Assembly (NCBI GenBank): GCA_003254905.1
Contig: QANU01004362.1
Span: 1-64,000 of the forward strand
Origin: Nissolia schottii
Taxonomy: Eukaryota; Streptophyta; Magnoliopsida; Fabales; Fabaceae
Length of the DNA: 64,000 bases
Reading direction: 5' to 3'
The position numbers were made by a program, and so were the translations under genes. How positions within the stretch are numbered: the stretch's first letter is position 1; the number at the start of each line of letters is the position of its first letter. The notes below the pieces were generated by a model. The model searched no databases, was not told the origin of the DNA, and was given only the letters and a program-made list of their open reading frames with translations. Below are positions 23,301 through 35,911 of this stretch, piece by piece.

Positions 23301-23700
23301 AATGCNAAAAAAAGGCCACAAGTTGTAAGCCATCACAACCATCAACCAGCGTTTGGAATTGGTTTTTTCTCTAACTTAAAACGGCAGCCCCAGTTTATAT
23401 TTTTCAGGTTTAAAAATGATTTTCTGTCAAACAATTGTCATTTTAAAAACTTTGATGACATCAAGTCTCATTTTAATTGATTGTATATATTATTGGCACG
23501 TAGACCATTGATTAAAACTACTATTTTCTGTCAAAGAGTTAAAGGTTGATGAGATTTGGTTTAGGAGTATATAATATTAGTACTTAATTAGAACATTGAT
23601 TCAATATATTAGTACTTAATTAGAACATTGATTCAAAATACTATTATGTCACTAATTTTGAACTTAATTGGATAATAAATTAATTTGTAAGGGATTAGCA
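23301..23700. other. AT-rich spacer with a 32-bp tandem duplication
   Basis: ATATTAGTACTTAATTAG with the following GAACATTGATTCA is present twice at 23,574-23,635 with a period of 32 bp. Nothing else is recognised. Confidence 0.5.
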
Positions 23701-24037
23701 AGGGATATGGGCGATGGAAACATGCCGATGATAATGGCAAAATAACTACAAATTAGTGAGAAAAATATGATGGATACAATGACGGATTAGAGATGAATTT
23801 GCAACAAATTATTTGTTACAAATTAGCTACGAAATGTTTCCAGCAAATTTGTGAAGATGTAAGAGATCATTTTTATAACAACAAAAAAAATAGCAATGAA
23901 TTGGCTACAAATTAGCAGCAAAAATTGTGTCACTAAACTAAATTAGTAATGATTTTTTCTTGATAACCAGTGACTCGCAAACATTGACGGATTAGTAAGG
24001 GAATTTTCTCTCGCTGATATGCGAAATCCTTATAGTG
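23701..24037. mobile_element. Right end of a third CACTA-type element
   Basis: The block ends at 24,037 in GCGAAATCCTTATAGTG, the inverse of CACTATAAGGATTTCGC, a CACTA-like terminus. Inside are scattered ACAAATTAG, ACGGATTAG and TTTGCAACAAATT words in subterminal-repeat style. No left end or transposase is seen; the neighbouring Tekay element may have interrupted it. Confidence 0.5.
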
Positions 24038-27008
24038 ATTAATCCTTGTTTACCCTTGATTTTTTTTTTCTTTCTCTCCTCGCCCCATTAGGGGGAAAAA
24101 AACCTATTATCTGAAGGGTTAATTTGTTACAAAAGGGTCTTTAGTGCTGATGGCATAATAATCGTTCTCATCCTGCTAAAAAGAAACCATGCTAGAAGGT
24201 GGCCACAATGAACCAGTGGATGCATTACTCATGTGTTTATTAACTTTAAGAGTGAAATGATTATGTATTTATGGTTGTGGTTGAATTAGCTTATCATTCC
24301 ATTTACTGTTTTGAAGGGGGAAATGAAAAAGTGAGGGCCGTCACAAATATCTCATGATTACTTTAATTGCCAAAAAAAAATAAAAATTAGATTAGTATGA
24401 TAATTATTAGGGAAATTTTTATGGTACTTAAAAAAATGTAAGAGTTTAAAACTCATGCTAACGTCGACAGTTTTAAATTATAACACATAATTCATAATTC
24501 TATTTAAATTATGTGTCATGATTACTGTGATTCATCATATCTGCATGAGTTTTAAATCTTTAAAATTTTCTTAGACCAGAGAAGACCTCTAATTATTACA
24601 AAAACGAAATACAATCTCTATAACTTAACATTGAAATATTTTGTTATTGTTATTCATTACGTAGACCGAAATTTGAAACTTTCGAGGATATCAAAACATA
24701 TCATGTTAAAAGAATATTTTGGGTGGATCTAAGGAACGAATAAAGAGAAGGAGACATGGCCATAATAGTGCTCAACATCTGAAAAAAAAAATTATGGCTA
24801 GTGCATGCACATATGAAATACATAAGATCAGTGGTTGCCATTGTGTTGTGTTCTGTGGTGCTTTTTTTTCTTGTGAAAGACCTCAATTTGAGCAGAGAAT
24901 GTGCACTCATATTTCAATTGCATGCGTGGGGGAAAAAGGTTATATGGCAACTCTTTAACTTTTGAGGCAACTTATAAGCTTTGCAATCACGCGTATCGTG
25001 ATATTATCTAAAAGTGAAGTGAGCAATGCTAGTCACTATTCGTTAGCAGCAGAGATTAATTTTCTTGCAATAATTGAACTCATTCACATGGTTAATGAAT
25101 AAGATGAGTTACAACCACCCATGTTTCATGATGTTTTAGGCATTCATTGAATGCTAATTAAGATTATGATCTTATTATTCTGTTATTAAATTGCACATTA
25201 ATTAGAAATTAATTCTTATGTATGTAAAAGACTACATATTTTTTTGTACATCTATAATGAAATAAATATTATATATAGATCCTATAAACGGTTAAAATAA
25301 TTCAATCCTAGTATGAATATTTTATGGTCTTACGAATTTTTCATTTTACAGTTTACACTTAAAAATTATCACCATATAATAATATATTAATTGTTTATAG
25401 GTTTACACATCATAATGTAAATACAATTGATATTAATTTAATTCTAATTATATATCTTTTTATTGAAGAAATCGCAGTTACTCAAGTTCATCTTAAAAAG
25501 AATCCTCTACAACAATTATACATTATCCTTAGTCGATTAAGGATGTAAATATTATTGAATTAATAATCATATCTTAGATTTCTACTTTTATTTTCTGTGT
25601 TTTCTTTTTCAAAAAATTTATGCGCCAAATAGCGAAACAATGAAAATAATAATAGCTCCTTTTTTTTATTTCATGTTTTACTAATTTTTTTTTCACTAAA
25701 TTTTGAAATCAAGAAACATGTGAAATAAAAATAGAAGCTAAATCAATCAACCTCAAGTTAAATACTAAATGTGTGAAATGAAAACGGAAACTTAATAAAT
25801 TATTGTCGATCAATCACATTAAAAAACTAAAGTAAAGAGTAATTTTGCATAGCAATTTTAGCAACCATATATAGTGGATACCCTTAGTTTTAATCTCTAA
25901 TAAAGATTTCTGCCTTTTCCCTTTCTTGCCCCAACCCACAACCTAACAATGATATATATGTAGGGGCACATGCATGTATGTCCACATAACATTTCCTTTC
26001 ATGTTCCCCACCATATTGGACCAATTATTTGATCATATCCCTTGGCGTCAACCCAAACTTATTGATAAGTTAATCTTCTGCAACCTATTAGATAATCCAT
26101 TTTCTTGGAAAGTGAAATTAGAATGTTTAGTACTTATTGATAAGGTGAAGTAGAGAGGTATGACAACAATTTATCAATATAGTTAGTTCAATTCGAGTAT
26201 AATAGAAATATATTTAATGGTTTTTTTCTAATAGGTTTTCTCCAATGTGGTTCTGATGAGGTCTGCTTGCTTGCCTTGCTTGACTCGTGTGTGTGTTGCG
26301 GTGGGCGTGAGACTACTTTTATTGTTCCTCCTTTGCTTGCTCTTGTTGGTCTCAAGCCTCCATTAATCAAACATTTAAAAAAAAAATTTATATGTACGTA
26401 TATAAGTTTGTCTAATTATTATGGCTATAAAATTGTGCAAGTAGGGATTTTAAATGAGGATTTAATCAATTAACTACCTTCGTCATTATCAATTTAGACA
26501 AAACTTCTTATATGTTTGTGGTTATTTTATTTTTTTTAAATCTAATCTGTATATTACTTTTTTTGAAAAAATTAACACAAATGAAACCAAAAAAAAAAAA
26601 TTGATTTTAGATATTTTAAAGTGATCATCTTTGTAAAATAGAATTAACTACCCTTAAATTTACTTTCATTGTTTGTGGACGCCACTAAATAATCTAAAAG
26701 TAGTAGATGTTTTACTTTCTCGCTTTACATAATGCTCACTTTTTGGAGAATCTCCAAGTCCAGAAAAGTATCACCACTTAAGTAGTTTTTATCTTAAGTT
26801 TTGTCCTTATATTTTCTTTTTCATTGTCTGAGGCAAAATGATTGCGTGCATTGCATCTTGCTAAGTTGTAGTGTCCCTATTGGCAAATCCTCCAATTTTG
26901 CCGCGTCATATGTACATGATCGTGATCATTTATGGCCCTCATACAGTAAAAGAAACCCTTCCATTCATTATTTATATTTTGAAATATATACTTTTTAGTG
27001 GACATACT
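24038..27008. other. AT-rich intergenic DNA, no gene recognised
   Basis: Nearly 3 kb without a convincing gene. At 26,235-26,390 a GC-richer T/G segment ending in CATTTAAAAAAAAAATTTA resembles a LINE 3' tail, but no coding motif supports it. Confidence 0.45.
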
Positions 27009-27034
27009 TATATATATATATATATATATATATA
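27009..27034. repeat. (TA)n microsatellite
   Basis: Uninterrupted TA run. Confidence 0.95.
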
Positions 27035-27715
27035 ATTATTTTGGGATATTTTTACTTATAAATGGGTCCAGCAAATTTTATTGTCCATAATATGTCTCAG
27101 AGAAAAAATTTACAAATGTATGGTTCTGAAATTGCCACATCCTATAACAATTTCAGATCCCAGATTTTTTTTTTAAAAAAAAGGTTTAAAATCGCTATTC
27201 CTGTAACGATTTCAGACCCAAACTCATACAATTGTAAATTTACATTCTGATCCATATTTTAAAATACAGGTTATATTGTATCCATGTTAAAACTCCCCTA
27301 TTTTGAGATGGATGGAGATGGGAAGATATAATGTGTTGTTTCATTCTATGTGTCGAATCAATATTAGATCATAACCGAAAGATGTGAAAGTATAGTAGGA
27401 CAAGCATTGTGCTGTCACAAACTACCTCACATTAAAGTGCGAGTAAACTCCAAATTAGTTCTTCTGAAATTTTTGTGTTGAATAAATCAATTGCGCTCGG
27501 GCGCTTGACGGGGATTTCGATGCCTTTTTTTATGTGAAGGAGTCGGGTGCATTAAGTTGCATCTCTATACATAATTTTGTCCTAATCACGATAAATACAA
27601 GAGTAAGTTACGTCCAATTAATCATTCTATCAATTTTGAAGAGGACCAATTCTATGAGAATATATAGAAATGACTGAATAAGATCGACGCGTGAAGAAAG
27701 AATTGATTTGAATTA
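27035..27715. other. Intergenic DNA around the hairpin repeat
   Basis: Apart from the hairpin repeat, nothing is recognised. A few GC-richer words (CGCTCGGGCGCTTGACGGGG at about 27,496) have no assigned meaning. Confidence 0.35.
27100..27260. repeat. Hairpin-rich repeat with two short perfect stems
   Basis: TCTGAAATTG (27,125-27,134) and CAATTTCAGA (27,148-27,157) form a perfect 10-bp stem with a 13-nt loop. About 50 bp later AAATCG and CGATTT form a 6-bp stem around CTATTCCTGTAA, and the loop sequences are related (CCTATAA / CCTGTAA). The design is like the palindrome words at 28.8 kb and 34.9-35.9 kb, but the sequence is different. Confidence 0.6.
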
Positions 27716-28442
27716 TCCCTTGTTGGGTAAATTTTGAACGTAACCAACATTGGAATATTATATTTAAATGCTTAGCTGCTATTTAATTGATTTGATGTCT
27801 TGCCCTTAGCTATGAGTGATATGACTTGTATTGTTCAGTTGTTCTAATAGAAATTCATATGGCGGTATATGAAGCTATCACAATTAGGATGTGAGAATTA
27901 TAAGCGCTTGAGAGATGTGTGTAATCAATTGATAATTTAAAATTTGAATAATTGAGATTTAAGATAATGGAGCTCAAACAAGTGAAATCAAGCACCTAGT
28001 ATTTTTCCCATTAATTTTCACAATCATTACTATTGCCTTCTTTAGCACATGGTGAACGGAGAATTCAGCACATGCGAAAATCATGGGTTCTCAGGTAAGT
28101 TACAAAAATTCAAAATATAATATTACAAAAAGGTTAATATGACCTTTATCGTGCGCGCAGGGGAGGAAATCCATCTATTTAGACTTCGAAGGGCCCAAAT
28201 GGCTTGACCTCATGCGCGAGCCCAACTCCTTTCTCAACTTTTTTTATCAATACAACAACTACTAAAGGTATATAAATACTTAAAAAGTTTGTGAGCTAAC
28301 CAATGTGAGACTAGTCCCTTAATATTTCAATTAATATAACGTTTCTGGTTACGTTAACGTTGTATAAGATCCCTCAATTGAGCTAACGTTTCAATTAATA
28401 ATATTCCAATGTTGGTTACGTTCAAAAATTACCCAACAAGGG
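27716..28442. mobile_element. 727-bp element with nearly identical 46-bp inverted ends
   Basis: The left arm at 27,716-27,761 (TCCCTTGTTGGGTAAATTTT, GAACGTAACCAACATTGG, AATATTAT) is matched in inverse by 28,397-28,442 with about one mismatch. Weaker similarity continues inward for about 20 bp (to TTAGCT). Such near-identity implies recent origin or selection. No transposase is encoded and no clear target duplication is seen, so the superfamily is open. The interior holds a GT-AG-like GGTAAGT and GC-richer sequence near 28,160-28,240. Confidence 0.6.
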
Positions 28443-28471
28443 ATCTTACACAAGGAGTCTTTTGAAAAACG

Positions 28472-28534
28472 ATGGCCCTTGTTGATTCTGAGAAGTACGA
28501 GTTACTAAAGAAAGAGGATCATGCTGGCAGTCTG
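28472..28534 (+). other. Orphan first-exon-like open frame (21 codons plus consensus donor)
   Basis: An ATG at 28,472 (context AACGATGGCC, favourable for plants) begins a 21-residue hydrophilic peptide, M-A-L-V-D-S-E-K-Y-E-L-L-K-K-E-D-H-A-G-S-L. It ends exactly at a textbook 5' splice donor, CTG|GTAAGT. Codon use is gene-like. No following exon is found: the next 500 bp is hairpin repeat and AT-rich DNA. It may be the severed first exon of a gene or a fragment carried by a transposon. I do not recognise the protein. Confidence 0.3.
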
Positions 28535-28679
28535 GTAAGTTTGGAACTCTTCTTGTGAAATGATTTAAAACTTCTTTGTTTTGGTCTTGTGCACTTTTGG
28601 TTGCAGTAATTAAATTTTGGTCCCTCTAGTTCCAATTCCAACAACTTTGCTTGCGTAATTCCATCAAATTGCCCTTAAA

Positions 28680-28935
28680 TCAAAGCCATTTGTGCTGATG
28701 TGGATTTGTGCTATATAAGCAAAAATAAAGTGACGTTATTTTAAAAAGAAGAAGAAGAAGAGAGAGCTCTGCCATCTCTGCATCAAACTGAATTCGCCAA
28801 TGCGTTTGGCGAATCTCAACTCGGCCTGCCACGTCAGCAGAAATCGTGGCAGTCCTGTAATACGTTTTGAAACGGGAGTATTTTGGTAATTTGTCCCTGT
28901 AACAGTGCCAAAAGAGTAAAAAAAAACTTAATGAT
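28680..28935. mobile_element. Partial copy of the hairpin-phrase element family
   Basis: ATTCGCCAA-N5-TTGGCGAAT (28,792-28,814) is a perfect 9-bp stem with a 5-nt loop. Nine bases later the next unit starts, containing TGCCAC (28,827) and GTGGCA (28,846). The end CCTGTAATACGTTTTGAAAC followed by GGGAG, TTTGGTAATTTGTCCCTG is similar to the outer ends of the element at 34,798-36,053. It looks like one end of that family. Confidence 0.55.
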
Positions 28936-30020
28936 TTGTTCTTATGAAAGCTAGTATAAATGATATATTTCAATTTAAACCATAAATTTTGAATTAATAG
29001 CCTATTTAGGGACACTGGAAAGTTCTCATTGTACACACAATCCCCCATTCAGATAATTTCACTATGAGGGACAATGGCTAACATTTAATTGCTCAATGCA
29101 TGCATTAAATAGCATTAACACAAAAGGAAAAAATATATATATACACACACACATGAAAATCCGAGAATCTGATTGTGGGTACTCAGATTTTAAGTAATAT
29201 CCGTGGTACTGGTTAATTGCGGATTTATTTTGAACACTGAAGCTTGCAGGAAGGGCAACTAATTTAATTATTTTTGTTCATATGCTCCATAAAAGAATGA
29301 ATTTGCTTGATTGAGTTTAATGCATTATCATATCGGTTCACATATATATGATACAAAAATCACATTATTTTTTTTTCCTTCTTTTCGTAACTTCCTTCTG
29401 TTGTTGAAATGACCAAATTGCAATTTGCAAAGTACCATATTAGTAAAGTTTTTCCATTAATTCTCTCACCCAATATTTATGGTGGCTCTAATCATAATTC
29501 CTTACTATGGAACACACGAGTTATAATTAAATGCTGACAAAGCATAAATTCATTTTGTACAAAACTCATCAAACTAATTTTTTCTTCTTTCTAAGGCCCC
29601 AAGAGATGATGCTACTAGAATAGAGGGAAAAATGCAATTGCTTAGCACCTTCTTAGAAATCACTTTCTTTTTGACCCAAAAAGGACGTTACAGAAAATTT
29701 TTAAAAAATAAGGAAAAATGACAATTAAAATATATGGTGGTGGCAGCATCTGCGAAGTTCTTGGTCAAATTTTCAAGAGGAGAAATCAGCCTCAAGGTGG
29801 GTCCCAACCAACTCCAAAGTGGGAAGGCAATTCAACAACGGAACCAAAAGAGAAGTTAGCTCTGATTTGGACTAAAGCTAAGATAAAAATGGAAAAACAA
29901 GGCTGCATAAAGTAAGCAAAATTCAATTAAATATACTCATGCAATTTTTAAATTGAGATATTATTTAGTTACCATTTTATTATTATTTTATTTTGTGTGG
30001 TTTGATCTAATCTCATGGCC
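28936..30020. other. Upstream region of the ACC oxidase gene
   Basis: AT-rich DNA that must include the promoter of the following gene. An open frame at 29,718-29,915 has no recognisable domain and is probably chance. No transposon border is visible in the last 500 bp before the TATA box. Confidence 0.5.
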
Positions 30021-30028
30021 TATAAATA
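30021..30028 (+). promoter_or_regulatory. TATA box of the ACC oxidase gene
   Basis: TATAAATA at 30,021 lies 123 bp before the start codon. A transcription start about 30 bp downstream would give a 5' leader of roughly 90 nt that contains a (GA)n run (30,131-30,141). Confidence 0.75.
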
Positions 30029-30125
30029 CCACCCTACCCAAACTCTGATATGCACAAAGCAACTTTACACTACAAAGAGATCATAAAGAGGCACAAGTAG
30101 AAAGAAAAAAGAGTGTTTTTTTTGA

Positions 30126-31592
<1,467 letters not shown>

Positions 31593-32237
31593 ATAAAAAA
31601 TTATTTACTATCATAATCAGGAAGATGTTTTGCTTTGACAAATATTGTGAACGATGGATTTTTGCATATTTTACCGGCAAAAGATTCTTCTTGTTCTGTT
31701 TTATTGAATTTCTCGCATGTTAGTGTTGTGAGACACAATGTTGACATTAGAGAAATCTAATTAAACATAACAAAAAAGAAGATTTTTGCTCCCAGAATAT
31801 GTAAGAATTTTCCGAAGTGAACAGTTCAAAGGTAGATGCATGTGTCTGTCCCATGAATATTAATCATTATGTTTTGCTATTAATGGTTGGTGTGCTATCC
31901 TTGTATTGTGCAAAATACCCAAACAAAAGTGTCCTGTTTCGTAATGGAAAAAAAAGAATGTATTTATATTTATTGCATCTTTGGCTCTATCTGCTACTTT
32001 CCTTCTCCTTACCTGGATTGATTTGATCAGATCAATAAAGTTGAGCCCACTTGGGTTTTGGACCACCAATGATTATGATGTTATATGGACAAGATTGCTA
32101 ATGCCGTGGTGATTTTTTGATTGAGGCTGAAATTTCTCATTTTGATCGTGCAAATCAACTTTTTAACATGTATAAAATTGAGAAAACATTTTAATTGATT
32201 ACCAGAATTTTATTTTTTTGAATTTTTATAAAATAAT
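31593..32237. other. 3' region of the ACC oxidase gene
   Basis: The stop codon overlaps an AATAAA-like word (31,590s), but a functional poly(A) site is more likely 50-250 bp downstream in the T/G-rich sequence. Open frames at 31,817-32,026 have no protein features I recognise. Confidence 0.45.
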
Positions 32238-32495
32238 GTAGCATGATTTTTAACTTCCGGATGAACGAGATGCTTCTATATGATTTCCTCTCTTTTACAT
32301 CATGAATTTTTAACTTCATGATAGTAGCATGATTTTTAACTTTTAGACGAATGGGATGCTTCTATATGATTTCCTCTCTTCTATATCATGAATTTTTAAC
32401 TTCGTGATAGTAGCGTCATTTTTAACTTCTAAACAAACAAGATGCTTTTATATGATTTCTTCTCTTGTACCTCATGAATTTTTAACTTCGTGATA
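32238..32495. repeat. Minisatellite, three units of exactly 86 bp
   Basis: Units start at 32,238, 32,324 and 32,410, each with GTAGCATGATTTTTAACTT (or a close variant), GATGCTTCTATATGATTTC and CATGAATTTTTAACTTC, and a partial fourth begins at 32,496. Units differ by about 10-15% but keep an identical length. It lies 0.65 kb past the ACO stop codon. Confidence 0.9.
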
Positions 32496-32499
32496 GTAG

Positions 32500-34797
32500 C
32501 ATGTTTGCACAATTGATGGTAGTGTCTAGATAGAAAAAGTCTCTCCTACTATTTGTCCTCTTATTATTAGCGTCTATAGTCACATTTTTTATCATCAAAA
32601 TAATTGAGCACCCTTTCCACATATATATTAAAAAAAAAAACCTTATCCAACTGTAGGATCCTAGAATTTTAGCATATTCTATTAACAATTCTGTTGAATA
32701 ATTTTGACTATCTATCCTCACTCACAAAATTATACTAATAAAGTTTATAAACTTTTAAAGTGACCCGTATAACTTAAAGAGTTTAATTCTTATACAATAT
32801 TATCAGTGCAAAAGAATTTTACATTGTTATAAAATATTTATGTGTTACTCTATTAGTAAAATTATTTATTTTAGATAGTGATTGGGAGAGTAATCAATCT
32901 AACTGTCTTACTTATATAACAACAAATAAATATTGAATGAAAATATAAAACTTTTTTTTTAATGTATAAAAATAAACTCGTAACTTAACACATGTAAACA
33001 AAATTAATATGCACGCAGCTTAAGTAAAGTGAGAAACTATCACCAACATTAATGTATCTCTATGGAAAGTTTCTACAATTCAAAATTAGGAGCATCAACG
33101 GGGTTGATTTGGTTTGAGTTTGAGCTAATTAGGTTGGTTTTGTTTGTATTCCGATTTTTCTTTTCGCAAAATCTGATCCAAACTGATTTAGTTCGAGTTA
33201 TCGAATTGAAATGAAATTCATTAAGGAGTTTTGGGGAGACATGCTAAATTGCTTTTGTCATTCTTCTAATGTTGCTATCCTGCTACCCAGACTCTGTTTC
33301 TGTATGCTCCTCATCTTCAGATGATTTGAGCCTGTTTTCAATCTATCAAAAAAAATCCAGTTGAAATGAAAATAAAAAAAAAAGTATATATTTTTAAAAG
33401 TTTTAATTTCTATAACAACTAAAAATAGTATAAAACTTGGTTATTATACCCTTAATAATGGTGTAAATATAAAAATCTCTTAATTAACAAGTATAATCTA
33501 AGAAGATAAAAAAGTAACTACAAAAACTTAATTGCAAAACTTTGAATGAGTAGAAATAAATAAATAATATAGTTAATCAATTGATCAAGTATGTGATCAG
33601 GTTAAAAATCATAAATGCGAAATCGAACCAATAATAACTGGTTTGGTTCGATTTTTTTACCATGAAATGAATTGATTACCTAAGCTAATCTGAATCTATT
33701 CTATTAGTTCGATTTGGATCTTTTAGTTCATTGGACCAATCCGATCCTCTCAGTCCTGTACTCGAAATGCTTGCTACACAATTATAATGACTATCTTAGG
33801 ACATTTTACACCCATACATGGATGCGGATATATAGAATCCATCAAAGGTAGTGAGTGAATATCTGAAATTTTAGTATATACTTTTGTTATTAAATATGCA
33901 TTAATCTAATGATGATTTTACAAAATAATTTACTTTCCGTTGGCATTGTATCTTACTATGTAAAGTGAGAATCTAAGAAATATTAAAAAAAAAAAAATTA
34001 TTGGCGTAGGAGACAAGAACAAAAACGTTTCTAGAAAAATCACGTTCCTGATGGAGATCAGGAAGAATATTGTTTAGTTTTGAAGGGAATATTGTGTAGA
34101 GGCTCACATGGGCAGCTTCTAAGGAATATATTCAAATCATATAGTATGAACAGTGAGAACTAATATTTTTATTAAGAGTAGAATTCATAAAATGAATATA
34201 GATTTAATTTATGAATACAATAAGAAATGCAATATTTGCTAATGGTGAGAAGAAAAATAATTTGATAAAGACGTTCCCGGTAATATCATCAAAACTCTTG
34301 AAGTTATGTACAGTAACAATATCAAACTAAATAAGACGATGTAGAGTTTTCTCTTCCAACATTACAATAAATGAATAGACATTTGATGAAAAATCATTAA
34401 ATATGCCACTATATGTGGTGGAATCTTTTCTTTTCAATTCCATATTTTTCTTTTTCTTTTCTATTTTGAAAACGGATTATATAATTCCTTATAACAATAA
34501 TAAGGTTTTATTTTTCTCTAAGTCTCATTCCATTGAACAACTTAATCCAGACGATGAGTTACATCAATGAAACCACTAAAATCTACTAAGGCTCGATAAT
34601 GCTGGATCCGATCCATAGGAGCCTCATTAAAACTTTCTTCGAGAAAACAGTGGCACAAACCCACGACTTTTTTTAAGAGAAAAGTATCCCACAAGGGCCA
34701 ATGATGATATGGGTAAATTTCATTCAAATTCCATGTAATAAGGCGATATTTAAAAAAAAATTATTTATAGAAATATGCAATAACTTGCCTTAAGGTT
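32500..34797. other. Intergenic DNA with degenerate hAT-MITE-like sequence
   Basis: At 33,090-33,750, phrases such as GGTTTGATTTGG-like words, TCGAATTGAAATGAAATTC and AACTGGTTTGGTTCGATTTT occur in opposite orientations at the two sides, in the style of plant hAT MITEs, but exact ends cannot be set. The remainder is A/T-rich with no gene. Confidence 0.4.
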
Positions 34798-34943
34798 TGA
34801 TATTAGACTTAATAGAGTTTTTTACTATATTGTCCCTATTACGAAAACATATTACCAAAATGTCACTGTTTTAGAATATATTAGAAGAATGCACTTATTT
34901 CAGACATTATGGTACGCGAGTTCGAGTGGTAAGACCACGTAGG

Positions 34944-35126
34944 ACTCGCCAATCCATTTGGCGAGTACAGCTAAGATTCGCCAACGCGTTAGACGAATTT
35001 GGTTTAAAAACGCCAACTCTTTTGGCGGCTATGCATTGAATTCGCCAACGTGGAAGGCGATTATGCATTGAATTCGTCAATCGGTTTGGCAATTTTGCAT
35101 TGAATTCGCCCATGACTTTGTATTGA
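34944..35126. repeat. Left array of six 23-nt imperfect palindromes, about 32-nt pitch
   Basis: Units start at 34,944, 34,976, 35,009, 35,040, 35,072 and 35,104, that is steps of 32, 33, 31, 32 and 32 nt. The general form is A-T-T-C-G-C-C-A-A, five loop bases, then T-T-G-G-C-G-A-A-T, followed by a 9-nt spacer that is often ATGCATTGA. Stems vary from perfect (first unit: ACTCGCCAA / TTGGCGAGT) to weak (sixth). Confidence 0.85.
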
Positions 35127-35760
35127 TTTGGCATTAAGTCATGCATTGAATTTGCTTTGCAGTGTTACTAGTTCTTGCTTTGACATTGGAAAATGGTGGT
35201 ACGAGGTCTGATTTTAAAAAATCGATTCGGCTATAATTTTTTTACTAATTTTACTTGTTTTAAATAATAACTAAAGAAGTTTTTAGGATGCTCTATGTAG
35301 GGTAATGGAGGTTGTGTTTTATATCCCCAATTTTAAGATTTGAACAATTGCAAGGATAATTATTAGATTAGACCCTTTTGTTCTTGATAATTTGTGGAAG
35401 CGATTCAATTGATATGTCATTTATGATCACTAGAAGCAATCGATTTCACATACCAAATGTTAGGGCTAGATGTTAAGTCATTGCATGTAGTCTATGGTTG
35501 TCATGTCTGTGATATAACATTTAAGTTTCAAACAAGAACAAGAGTTGCACATTTATATAAAATCGCATATAATAAAAACACATAAGTTAAAAGTACGTTA
35601 CATAAAATTAAAATAATAGAATTAAAGATAACAAAATCATTAGTAAAAAACCAAATTAAATTAAAGCTAACAAAGTCACTAATGTTGAGTGAAATTTAGA
35701 AAATGAGAATGGATGAAATGATTTGGGGTGGTGGGGTTGGGTTAAGGGGGCCGAAAGCAA

Positions 35761-35911
35761 ATTCGCCAAACCGATTGGCGAATTCAGTGCATAATTGCCT
35801 TCCACATTATCGAATTCGATCAATAGTCATTTGACGAGTTGGCTTTTTCAAGCCAAATTCTCCTAACAAGTTGGCGAATCTTACTTGTACTCGCCAAACG
35901 GATTGGCGAAC
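35761..35911. repeat. Right array of five 23-nt palindromes, exact 32-nt pitch
   Basis: Units start at 35,761, 35,793, 35,825, 35,857 and 35,889, each exactly 32 nt after the last. The first unit, ATTCGCCAA-ACCGA-TTGGCGAAT, is a perfect stem. In inverse the array matches the left array unit for unit. Confidence 0.85.

Noticed and set aside
26220-26395. Possible LINE or SINE tail ending in an A-run
   Set aside because: No coding motif, tRNA-like head or target duplication could be found.
29718-29915. 65-codon frame upstream of ACC oxidase
   Set aside because: No family resemblance, and it overlaps the probable promoter; most likely chance.
34907-35146. 79-codon minus-strand open frame with repeated N-R-L-P/F-N-A-K words
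   Set aside because: It is produced by the 32-nt palindrome units read as codons; the repeat structure explains it fully.
34944-35911. CRISPR-like array, because of a roughly 32-nt regular repeat
   Set aside because: The repeats are degenerate palindromes with near-constant spacers in a plant transposon-like inverted repeat; no unique spacers, no leader and no cas genes.
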